Shown piece after piece: positions 1 through 8,330 of a DNA stretch of 64,000 bases. Below the pieces are notes generated by a model, which made no database searches, was not told the origin of the DNA, and was given only the letters and a program-made list of their open reading frames with translations. This DNA is from Littorina saxatilis (taxonomy: Eukaryota; Mollusca; Gastropoda; Littorinimorpha; Littorinidae). Location of the stretch: contig NC_090253.1 in NCBI RefSeq assembly GCF_037325665.1, positions 38,015,222-38,079,221 on the forward strand, written 5' to 3'. Every line of letters starts with the position of its first letter. Positions within the stretch are counted from its first letter, which is position 1. The position numbers and the translations under genes were made by a program.

Positions 1-104
1 TCACACAAAGGAATTACTGAAAGTCTCGGTCATTGTTATTGTGAGCGGGCCGAGACTTCTTGGCAGATCCAGGGTCTCGCTTTCTTGCATAGTTTCACCT
101 ATGC

Positions 105-167
<63 letters not shown>

Positions 168-324
168 CGGAGTGATTGAGTTTGTGTTACTGTTTGTCGA
201 TTTCTTACGTGAGCCTTGAAGGCTTCGCCTCTTGTTTGTTGTTGTTCCTGCTATTCTTGGCTAGGAGAGAATGAAATGTTTGTTTTTGCATCTTTTTTCG
301 TGTATTGTCTAACAACAACAAATT
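1..324. other. Gene-free start of window with GT tract
   Basis: I see no coding exon here. A (GT)n microsatellite fills roughly 107-160. The last 13 bases (312-324) are the left target-site duplication of the SINE that follows. Since P2X exons occur downstream on the same strand and none of the upstream P2X exons is visible, this is probably intron of that gene, which is an inference. Confidence 0.5.
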
Positions 325-706
325 GACGGGCGCAGTGGCGTGGTGGTAAGACGTCGGCCTCCTAATCGGGAGGTCGTGAGTTCGAATCCCGGTCGCTGCC
401 GCCTGGTGGGTTAAGAGTGGAGATTTTTCCGATCTCCCAGGTCAACTTATGTGCAGACCTGCTAGTGACTTAACCCCCTTCGTGTGTACACGCAGGCACA
501 AGACCAAGTGCGCACGGAAAAGATCCTTTAATCCATGTCAGAGTTCGGTGGGTTGTAGAAACACGAAAATACCCAGCATGCTTCCTCCGAAAGCGGCGTA
601 TGGCTGCCTAAATGGCGGGGTAAAAACGGTCATACACGTAAAATTCCACTCGTGCAAAAACACGAGTGTACGTGGGAGTTTCAGCCCACGAAAGCAGAAG
701 AAGAAG
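325..706 (+). mobile_element. tRNA-derived SINE, family A, head type 1
   Basis: The 5' head resembles a tRNA, with an A-box-like stretch (tggcgtggtggtaagacg) and a B box (gttcgaatccc). A body follows with the core gtcaacttatgtgcagac, then a hairpin-forming 3' part (cactcgtg ... cacgagtg) and a GAA-rich tail. Perfect 13-bp target-site duplications (acaacaacaaatt at 312-324 and 707-719) fix both ends and show retroposition. The same body recurs at 9163-9539 behind a different head, and 3' pieces lie at 34351-34487 and 46529-46625. Confidence 0.85.
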
Positions 707-904
707 ACAACAACAAATTCAGTGTTTTCGGTTCCCCAACTTACCTTACTTTTTCCTCCGACCCTACAACTGTTTGTTTTTTTTACCCTTGAAAAAAGTA
801 AAAACAGTAAAATGACAAAACTCTACTCTTCTCCAATATCGTTGGAACACATCCAAAACAAGGTACATGTAATGCAAAGCTACATGCAACTGCTTAAAAA
901 ATGT

Positions 905-1123
905 CATTAAATTACATATTCTTACTCCGAATCACATGATTAGCATTGACATACTTAGAGATGCTAGGTCCTGATAAAAGCTTACCCGTCTAAGTTTAAG
1001 GGAAGCAACCTCAACTAAAAAAGTGACAGCACCATGGTACTTGCCACCCGCGGTTGCCTCCCATTAGTGGGTGAACTACGTCACTACTGGTGCCTGGTCA
1101 CATGATACACAGATCAATCGACT
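905..1123 (+). repeat. Left inverted terminal repeat of the DIRS element
   Basis: From about 929 to 1123 this matches the reverse complement of 7181-7376 almost base for base. The outermost stretch (905-928) differs from the right outer arm, as expected for DIRS elements, whose two ends are brought together by the internal complementary region. Confidence 0.9.
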
Positions 1124-1547
1124 ATTATCACTTGAGAGAGACGGTCGTGTTTGCTTTTCGCTCTGGCTGTTTTCGTTGTCTGCTGACACCCTCCGGCCTC
1201 GGCTCCCGTCGTTCTTGCTGGCTTTGCAGCTGGTGAGATCATTCCTTTTCAGTCTTGACTTGTTTGTTATTGTTCTGCTGTTAATTTCGCTAGTCCGTTG
1301 GACTTTGAAGTTCTCAGTAGTTGTTGGCTTCCTTGCCGGTCGCCATTTGTCGTCTAACACGTGTCTTTGCTATTCTGTTGTTTTCGTCCGTGCGGACGCT
1401 TAACACTTTATCTAGCTTGCGTTTAGCTTCCTTTCGGTTGCTATTTTGCATGTGTTAGTTGTTTGTGCTTGCTTGCTTCTGAATTTTGTGTCCGTTCGGA
1501 CTTTGCTATTTTCAGTTGTTTGTTTACATTTTTCGCTCGGTCTTAAC

Positions 1548-3984
1548 ATGGCCGACAGCGACAAAAAGAAAGGGGGGAAGGCTGAGGGCAAGGGCAAGGG
1601 CCCTGGTAAGCCCAAATCCTCTACTCCCGTGTCTTCTAGCAAGAATCCTCTTATCACTGTGTCGGACCCTCAGAGTAAAGTTTCGTTTTCGGTACCGTTC
1701 TCGGCGCCAGACGATTTGCCGTCCGGCTCTCAACTGCGTGCGTCTGCCCCTAAGGCCGCCGGTTCTACTTCGGCTGCGGCACCAGAGTCCTCTGCTCTGG
1801 TGTCTACTTTGATTTCCTCTTTGCTTCCAGAGATTAGAAGCTTGGTACGTGAGGAGATGTCACGGCCAGACGCTGTGGCCAGCACTGTCCCCCGCCCGGG
1901 GGTTAGCGACATTCATTCCTTGGCCTCTTTGTTTGGATCCTGCAGTGTCCTTGTCTGCCCTTGACCAGACTGCCGGCCACCGCGACCTTGGTGGACTGTC
2001 CCAGCCGGGACCCTCGTCTTCTCTTCCTGACCTGCACTCGTTGCCTACTACTTGTGGTAGTGTGACAGTGCATGTCCCTCCGGGGACAAGGTCACAGCAA
2101 GGTTGGTGCTCGCAGCAGCCGTTTACGGCAGCTGCGCTTCCGTTTATCGGAGGCAGAGGTTCACCGGCGCGTGCACAGGCTACTGTCACGTCCGGCTCGA
2201 GCTTCGCCCTATTCCAGCAGTCGTCCGCGACAGTTGGGCTCCCGGCTCCGGCCGGGAGTAGTGATTCCTCGGTTAGTGCACAGACTACTGTCACGTCCGG
2301 GTTGAACCACGCCTTACCACAGCAGCCGTTTCCGGCAGCTGTCCTCTCCGGAGGTAGAGGTCATTCCTCAAGTGCACAGGCTACTGTCACTTCCGGTTTG
2401 ACCCAAGGTCATTCAGGTCATTCCGCTTGTGCACAGGCTACTGTCACTCCCGGTTTGTCTCAAGGTCATTCAGGTCATTCCTCGAGTGCTCAGGCTACTG
2501 TCACTCCTGGTTTGACTGAAGGTCACCCCTATGGGGTTCCGGGCGTCAGCCCTCATTCTGCGCAGCAACAGGGCTGGTATAGCGCTGCTGTTTCGGCTGC
2601 TTTTCCGGCTCCGCCCGGACTGGCCAGTTCTCTTCCTATGACCTTGGGGCACACAGGCTTCCTGCCTCAGGTGAGTCATCAGCCGCCACACACTTCTGTG
2701 CTTGGGTCAGCTGATGCCTCACGACCTTCAGCTTCGGTCTTTGACCTTGCTCATCCTCTTAGTCAGGATACGAGTTTGGTTGACCTTCAGCGGGACGGAC
2801 GTCAGTTTTCTGGCCCCTCGGCACAGCGTCCTTTCGTGGATTCGGATGGCTTTGCGCCACCTCCTTCGTTCGTTGCTTCGGACGCTAGGTCCCTCGACGA
2901 CGAGCAGACGCTTTCGGGGGCTCCGGCCAATTTCAAGGTTGCCCTTGAAGCGGCCGCGGAGGTCACGTCCCGCTATTTTCCGGAAGGAGCTACAGCTTCG
3001 GCGATGCCCTCTGCGGCCGCGCCTTCCGCGATGGCTGACTTCCGGTTGGCGAAGGAGGAAGATAGCTACTTCCGGTTCCTTGAGTCGCCCTCAGTGGCGT
3101 TTCAGTTCTCAAGGCTCTTCGCCAAGGGCACGACCTCTGGCGGTGGTCTACCTTCAGCCCCAGTTCCTTTGCTGGTGCCTCATGGTTCAGCTCCTGAACC
3201 GGCTTTGGAATATTTAGCCTCTCCTGCTCAGGCTTCCTCCTTTGTTCCTCTTGCGGCTCAGAGGAAGTTGCCTATGCCCAAGTTGTCTCGGAACTTGCTC
3301 TCGCTGTTTGCGCTTCCGCGTGCACCTTTGCAGGTCACACCGGAACTTCTTCCACTTCTCACGAAGCCCCTGAAGAAGGAGTCCTGTCTGCCTCTTTCTG
3401 AGCAGACTCTTTCCGCTTCTGAAGAAGTTGGCAGACAGCTCTTGGAACTTAGTTCCATTTCGGAGACGCTTCTTCGCGCCCTTTCTCGGGCTCTCACAGA
3501 GTCGTTGGCGCCCTTTACTCTGAGCACGGAGCAGGACGCGGAAGACATCTGCACTCTTCTCTCGACACTCGCGAGGGTGAATGAAGAACAGATGAGGTTG
3601 TCCTCTCTGCACTACACTCATGCGGTCATGTGCAGAAGGGACTTGTTCCTTGCCCACTCACAGTTCACTGAGGAGTCGACAAGGAACACCCTCCGTTCGT
3701 CGCCCTTGGTCGAGGGCTCTCTCTTCGGCCACCTGGCCTCTGATGCCAGGAAGCAGGAGATTGAGAGTAACAGAGACACTCAGTTCTCTTCTTTCGCTCT
3801 TCAGAATCTGAAGCAGCAGAAGCAGGCCGCGCCTAAGCAGGCTCAGTCTAAGCAGACTAAGACCTCCGCTCAGCCGCACCCTGCTTCCCGCAAGAGGCCT
3901 CATGCCCCTTCCCGCGGGTCGGGCAAGAGATCCTCTTCGGGCAGGGGTAGAGGCGCTCCCCAGGGAAAGCCTCACCCCCAATGA
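1548..3984 (+). CDS. Gag-like ORF1 region of the DIRS element
   Basis: This is the first coding block of the element. Its start region is rich in Lys and Gly; the middle is rich in Ser, Gly, Gln and Pro and holds tandem copies of a unit with the motif AQATVT followed by GHSGH (about 2160-2530). The C-terminal end is strongly basic, with Lys/Gln- and Arg/Ser-rich stretches that could bind nucleic acid. I see no zinc knuckle. By position and composition it corresponds to the structural (gag-like) ORF of DIRS elements; sequence similarity to a specific capsid protein cannot be judged here. The block is not a single open frame (about one break). Confidence 0.65.
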
Positions 3985-5908
3985 AGCGTCCCCGACTTCA
4001 CCCCCCCCCCCGCCCTCCACCTTGGTGATGGCGGGGGGCCCTTCACGGGCGCTGTCGCATTGGCTGGAGTCTACGAACAGCCAATGGATAGTGGGCGTTG
4101 TGAGGTCGGGATTCCGCTTACTGTGGCTGGAGGACAAGGCCCCTCTTTCCAGGTCTCCTCCAGCCTTCAAGCCACCCTTCTCACAAGAGGCAAGGGCCGT
4201 CCTCCGCTCGGAGGTTGCCTCTCTGGTGGAGAAGGGCGCGGTGGAGGCAGTCTCAGACCACAGCTCCCCGGGGTTTTACGGGCGGCTCTTTGCCGTCCCC
4301 AAGGCCTCGGGAGCCTGGCGTCCTGTTTTGGACCTATCGTTCCTCAACACCTTTCTGAGAACGATTCGGTTCAAAATGGAGACGCCTGCCTCGGTCAGAG
4401 ATGCACTCCGCCCGGGAGATTGGGCGACCTCCATAGACTTGACGGATGCATACTTCCACATTTTGGTGCATCCAGCCGACCGGAAATGGCTCCGTTTCCG
4501 GTGGGCAGATCAAGTCTACCAGTTCCGCGCACTTCCCTTTGGCCTGTCTCTCGCTCCATGGGTTTTCACCATGGTGGTGAGACAGGTTTGCGCACTGGTG
4601 AGGGCCCGGGGTGTTCGTCTGAGGGCTTACCTCGACGACTGGCTCATCTTGGGCCAGAGCGAGGTTCTTTGCTCTCAGCACACCCAGATGGTTCTCCGAG
4701 AGGCCAGCCTGCTGGGATTCTCGGTCAACCAAGCAAAGTCCGAGCTCGTACCGTCACAGACGTTCACCTACTTGGGGATGTCTTTCGATACGGTCTCCTG
4801 GACGGTCCGCCCCTCTCAGAAGCGAGTGGACAAGCTCCAGGCTCTTCTGCGCTCGACTTTGCTTCTCCCGAGGGCTTCCCTCCGGACCATGGCCTCCATC
4901 TTGGGGCAGATGGAGTCCATGGCCCTCCTTGTTCCACTGGGGAGAGCTCACAAACGTCCACTTCAGCACGCGCTGAAGCCGTTTGTGGATTCTCCCTGTG
5001 TGGATTGGAACGCGCTGGTTCCCCTCGGGGAATGGTTCCAGACTGCATCCCTCCCGTGGTTGGACACGGGTTGGCTCTGCAGGGGGGTTCCGATCGCGGC
5101 TCCCCCTCCCGACTTGGACCTCTTTACAGATGCGTCCCTGCTGGGTTGGGGAGCGCACACGGAACGGCTCACGGCCTCCGGTCTGTGGTCTGCGGAGCAG
5201 AGCGCATGGCACATCAACTCTTTGGAGTTGGAGGCCGTGTTTTTGGCTCTGGTCGCGTTTCTCCCTTCCCTTGTCACCAAGCGGGTCCGTCTGTTCACAG
5301 ACAACACTACAGTGGCCGCTTATGTGAACAAACAGGGAGGTTCGCGGTCCCCCACTCTCTCACGCAGGACCTGCGAGATCCTGACTTGGTGTGCCCAGCA
5401 CCAGATCTCACTCATGGCACGGTACCTGCCGGGAAGGCTCAACACTCTTGCGGATGCGCTCAGCCGCTCCGACAAGGTGTTGCAGTCGGAATGGACCATC
5501 ACGCATGGGGCTCTGCTCCGTCTCTGGTCCCGAGCTCCGAAGCCTCTGGTGGATCTCTTCGCCACCAGATTCTCCAGACGCCTTCCCATCTTTGTGTCTC
5601 CCTTCCCCGACCAGGAGGCTTGGGAGACCAATGCACTGGAGATCCCTTGGTCGGGTCTAGAGGCTTACGCCTTCCCTCCCTTCCAGCTGCTCAGCCGGGT
5701 GATCAGGAAGGCGGAGCTAGAGGGACCGCCTCTTCTTCTTCTGATCGCCCCGTGGTGGCCGTCTCAGACTTGGTTTCCGGACCTTCTGAGGCTGGCTCGG
5801 GGTCCTCCTATCCCTCTGTCTCTCGCGAGGGGAGAGCTTGTTCAACCTCGAACAGGCGTTCCTCACGAGGACCCACAGTCTCTAAACCTTCACGCGTGGA
5901 GACTGTGA
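3902..5908 (+). CDS. Reverse transcriptase / RNase H / methyltransferase frame of the DIRS element
   Basis: The frame overlaps the end of the gag-like block and stays open for 668 codons. The RT domain begins near residue 110 and carries SIDLTDAYFHI, LPFGLSLAPWVFT and the catalytic YLDD box. RNase H follows, with DLFTDAS, LELEAV, FTDN and LADALSR supplying the acidic active-site residues. The C-terminal third has VDLFATRF, YAFPPFQLL and IAPWWPSQTWFPDL, the pattern of the Dam-like adenine-methyltransferase domain known from DIRS elements, where its function is unclear. The product would copy the element's RNA into DNA. The recombinase frame overlaps it almost completely. Confidence 0.88.
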   Translation: MPLPAGRARDPLRAGVEALPRESLTPNEASPTSPPPPPSTLVMAGGPSRALSHWLESTNSQWIVGVVRSGFRLLWLEDKAPLSRSPPAFKPPFSQEARAVLRSEVASLVEKGAVEAVSDHSSPGFYGRLFAVPKASGAWRPVLDLSFLNTFLRTIRFKMETPASVRDALRPGDWATSIDLTDAYFHILVHPADRKWLRFRWADQVYQFRALPFGLSLAPWVFTMVVRQVCALVRARGVRLRAYLDDWLILGQSEVLCSQHTQMVLREASLLGFSVNQAKSELVPSQTFTYLGMSFDTVSWTVRPSQKRVDKLQALLRSTLLLPRASLRTMASILGQMESMALLVPLGRAHKRPLQHALKPFVDSPCVDWNALVPLGEWFQTASLPWLDTGWLCRGVPIAAPPPDLDLFTDASLLGWGAHTERLTASGLWSAEQSAWHINSLELEAVFLALVAFLPSLVTKRVRLFTDNTTVAAYVNKQGGSRSPTLSRRTCEILTWCAQHQISLMARYLPGRLNTLADALSRSDKVLQSEWTITHGALLRLWSRAPKPLVDLFATRFSRRLPIFVSPFPDQEAWETNALEIPWSGLEAYAFPPFQLLSRVIRKAELEGPPLLLLIAPWWPSQTWFPDLLRLARGPPIPLSLARGELVQPRTGVPHEDPQSLNLHAWRL

Positions 5909-6987
5909 GGTCAGCTTTGAAACGTTCCGGTGCTTCAGAACGCACCTTGCACCTAGTTCAGCGCTCTCATAGAGCTTCTACTTCTATGGTGTATTCCTCT
6001 CACTGGAAATCCTGGGTTACGTGGTGTCAGTCTCACAGAGTTAATCCGGTGGCACCACGTACAATGCATGTGGCCAACCATTTGGCCCATTTGTCCTCGC
6101 AGGGAGTTTCCTCTGCGTCGCTGAAGGTCCGTAGATCGGCAATCTCTTCGACCCTTAAGCAAATCGGTCACTCCATCAGCCTTAGTACAGTAATCGCTGG
6201 GGTGATCAAGGGGGCAGCCCTTGAGGAGGTCAAGACGCGTTCCGCTTTGCCCAAATGGGACCTCTTTCTGGTCTTAGAGTTTTTGCGCTCTTCGGCTTTC
6301 GAGCCTCTGGCTGACTCTAGTCTTCCTAACCTTACTAGGAAGGCTCTTTTTCTCCTCCTCCTGGCTACGGCTCGTAGGGGGAGCGAGATTCACGCTCTTT
6401 CAGGTAGTCCTCAGGACATCTCTAGAGAGCGCGATGGTTCTATTTCCTTGCGCTTCAGAGAGGGCTTCTTGGCTAAGAACCAATCTCCAGGCCAGCCCTC
6501 TCCGCTGATTGTGGTGAAGCCTTTAGCGCATATCCTGGCCATGAATGATCCCGATATGGTCAACTGCCCGGTCAGGGCTCTTGAGGCCTATCTCTCCCGT
6601 ACTAGTTCTATCCGGTCGAGCTCTCAGAAGCTTTTGTTCATCTCTTTGAACACCACTATGGATAAGGATATTACGAGAACAACCTTGGCCAGGTGGGTGT
6701 CGGCTACAATTAAACAGGCCTATGCATGGGACCTGTCTAGAAAGGGGGGGGGGTCGCAGCCTAGCTTTCCCCTCCGCTCTGCACGAGCTCACGAATCAAG
6801 AGCCTGGTCTTCCTCCTTGGCCGTCTTACGGTCTAGGAGGCTAGACGACGTCTTACGCACCGCTTACTGGCGCTCAGACGATGTTTTTATCAGTTTTTAT
6901 TTGAGAGACATCGCTGCACTATGCCAGGATGGTTCAAGGTCCCTCCCTGCCTTGGTGGCAGCAGGACAATGTCTTTCCAGAACTTAA
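4060..6987 (+). CDS. Tyrosine recombinase frame of the DIRS element
   Basis: The recognisable domain occupies the last third or so (about 5880-6987). It has the first catalytic Arg in TARRGSEIHAL, the HxxR box in HESRAWSSS and a candidate nucleophile Tyr in SFYLRDIA, the layout of DIRS tyrosine recombinases, which integrate a circular DNA copy without a DDE integrase. The upstream 600 or so codons are open but run in another frame over the RT/RNase H region and show no domain I recognise, so the true start may lie near 5880. GC-rich sequence can keep a shadow frame open by chance. Confidence 0.8.
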   Translation: MAGVYEQPMDSGRCEVGIPLTVAGGQGPSFQVSSSLQATLLTRGKGRPPLGGCLSGGEGRGGGSLRPQLPGVLRAALCRPQGLGSLASCFGPIVPQHLSENDSVQNGDACLGQRCTPPGRLGDLHRLDGCILPHFGASSRPEMAPFPVGRSSLPVPRTSLWPVSRSMGFHHGGETGLRTGEGPGCSSEGLPRRLAHLGPERGSLLSAHPDGSPRGQPAGILGQPSKVRARTVTDVHLLGDVFRYGLLDGPPLSEASGQAPGSSALDFASPEGFPPDHGLHLGADGVHGPPCSTGESSQTSTSARAEAVCGFSLCGLERAGSPRGMVPDCIPPVVGHGLALQGGSDRGSPSRLGPLYRCVPAGLGSAHGTAHGLRSVVCGAERMAHQLFGVGGRVFGSGRVSPFPCHQAGPSVHRQHYSGRLCEQTGRFAVPHSLTQDLRDPDLVCPAPDLTHGTVPAGKAQHSCGCAQPLRQGVAVGMDHHAWGSAPSLVPSSEASGGSLRHQILQTPSHLCVSLPRPGGLGDQCTGDPLVGSRGLRLPSLPAAQPGDQEGGARGTASSSSDRPVVAVSDLVSGPSEAGSGSSYPSVSREGRACSTSNRRSSRGPTVSKPSRVETVRSALKRSGASERTLHLVQRSHRASTSMVYSSHWKSWVTWCQSHRVNPVAPRTMHVANHLAHLSSQGVSSASLKVRRSAISSTLKQIGHSISLSTVIAGVIKGAALEEVKTRSALPKWDLFLVLEFLRSSAFEPLADSSLPNLTRKALFLLLLATARRGSEIHALSGSPQDISRERDGSISLRFREGFLAKNQSPGQPSPLIVVKPLAHILAMNDPDMVNCPVRALEAYLSRTSSIRSSSQKLLFISLNTTMDKDITRTTLARWVSATIKQAYAWDLSRKGGGSQPSFPLRSARAHESRAWSSSLAVLRSRRLDDVLRTAYWRSDDVFISFYLRDIAALCQDGSRSLPALVAAGQCLSRT

Positions 6988-7039
6988 GAGTGAGTTTGAA
7001 CTTTTTTGATCTTACCCACCACCTTGTTGGAGTTATCTG

Positions 7040-7131
7040 CTAATCATGTGATTCGGAGTAAGAATATGTAATTTAATGGAAAATTTTTAATTAAATTTTC
7101 ATTTGATTAATATACTTACCCGAATCACATG
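7040..7131 (+). repeat. Internal complementary region of the DIRS element
   Basis: The first part (to about 7078) is the reverse complement of the left outer end and the second part is the reverse complement of the right outer end, joined through AATG at 7075-7078, the complement of the CATT found at both edges. In DIRS elements this region is thought to template completion and circularisation of the cDNA. Confidence 0.88.
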
Positions 7132-7180
7132 GGTAATTCCCTCCCGCCTGCCCCGCTTTATAGTTTCTTAGTATTCTATA

Positions 7181-7422
7181 AGTCGATTGATCTGTGTATC
7201 ATGTGACCAGGCACCAGTAGTGACGTAGTTCACCCACTAATGGGAGGCAACCGCGGGTGGCAAGTACCATGGTGCTGTCACTTTTTTAGTTGAGGTTGCT
7301 TCCCTTAAACTTAGACGGGTAAGCTTTTATCAGGACCTAGCATCTCTAAGTATGTCAATGCTAATCATGTGATTCGGGTAAGTATATTAATCAAATGAAA
7401 ATTTAATTAAAAATTTTCCATT
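7181..7422 (+). repeat. Right inverted terminal repeat of the DIRS element
   Basis: Mirror of the left repeat. The inner part (7181-7376) pairs with 929-1123, and the AT-rich outer end (to 7422) is specific to this side and is represented in the internal complementary region. Confidence 0.9.
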
Positions 7423-8182
7423 TTGGCCTTGTCGTCAGAAACAAACGTTTTTATTTTGTTTGGCCTTATATGGCCTGCCTTTTGACTAATGTGTGTGTTC
7501 ACTGTCTGTGTTCTGTATCTCTGTTTGTGTAGCTTGAGTTGCTGTGTGGCGGCTTAGCTGGATTGAACGGGTAGAACAATTTCTTGGATGAATTCAATCA
7601 CTTTTGCTGTCTTGTCTTTTTTTTCTGTGATTATGATTTTTGTTTTGTTTTGTTGTGCTTCACTTGTTTAGTTTCATGGCATCTTGCTTTCAAGGCAGGC
7701 AAAGTTTCTTTTCTACTGATAGTAAGTTGGTAAATTATGTATAAGAAGTATTGAAACTACATATCCTTTTTTTGGTACCTGTGCTAAGTTTGCTTACTTG
7801 GTGCCAGGAAGATTAAAAATGGTGTGTTTTGTTCACGTGTTAACACAAGTGTTTATTTCATCGAAGGGCCTAAGGAATCCTGCTTTATAGGTAGTAACTA
7901 GCATTCGTGGGCTCTTGTCTTTGCACTTTGGTATTTTAGATACTTTAGGCTTTATTCTGTTTTGTGGAGTTTTGGTTTACACTTACAGTCTTCTTTCTCT
8001 TTTAGGCTTTGAGTTTTGAAGCAGGTTTCTTCTAGACACCCCTTTTCACACAAATAGTATCTTCATGCATGCAGTCTCAATTGTCCAAGTCCATGCACAT
8101 GCCTCAGCCATCAATTTTCTTGTCATTAGTTTTCTTTGACTTTGTACTCATCGGTTTTTTTTCAAATTTTCATTTCGTCCAG
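7423..8182 (+). other. Intron sequence, no gene seen
   Basis: T-rich plus-strand sequence ending in a pyrimidine-rich stretch and an AG acceptor at 8181-8182. No exon, RNA gene or clear repeat was found. It is probably the 3' part of a P2X intron whose upstream portion took the DIRS insertion. Confidence 0.5.
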
Positions 8183-8330
8183 ACGTAACCTTCCCGACAC
8201 AGCAACAGACGAATATCTGGGTGCTTGTCGGTACAACCCTGATGATTCCACAGACAAGTTCTGTCCAGTTTTTAACCTCGGTACCATTGTCTCTGGGGCT
8301 GGTCATTCTTTTGAAGCTATGGCAAAACAG
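8183..8330 (+). CDS. P2X alternative exon, version a
   Basis: 148 bp, acceptor TCCAG before 8183 and donor GTACAT after 8330. One base completes a split codon, then 49 codons follow beginning RNLPD and ending EAMAKQ, leaving phase 0. It contains the Cys pair ([13 protein letters not shown]) and [10 protein letters not shown], matching the segment just before GGVI in P2X proteins. No N-glycosylation sequon is seen. It pairs with the equally long exon at 10036-10183. Confidence 0.92.

Larger units (their letters stand above)
905..7422 (+). mobile_element. DIRS-type tyrosine-recombinase retroelement, near whole
   Basis: Inverted terminal repeats (905-1123 and 7181-7422) bound an internal region with three coding blocks: gag-like, reverse transcriptase/RNase H/methyltransferase, and tyrosine recombinase. 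Just before the right repeat is an internal complementary region (about 7040-7131) that reads as the reverse complement of the two outer ends joined head to tail. This layout defines DIRS-like elements, as opposed to PAT or Ngaro types with split direct repeats. There are no LTRs and no ordinary target duplication; the four bases CATT occur at both edges (905-908, 7419-7422) and at the joint inside the complementary region. The element looks nearly whole, with about one break in the gag-like part, and its near-identical terminal repeats suggest a recent insertion. It lies in sense orientation upstream of the first visible P2X exon. Confidence 0.9.

Noticed and set aside
325-400. Possible functional tRNA gene
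   Set aside because: A and B boxes are present, but the sequence continues into a SINE body with 13-bp target duplications, and the anticodon arm does not fold convincingly.
449-910. 153-codon open frame
   Set aside because: It reads through the SINE body and tail; a matching frame in the 9163 copy confirms it as repeat sequence.
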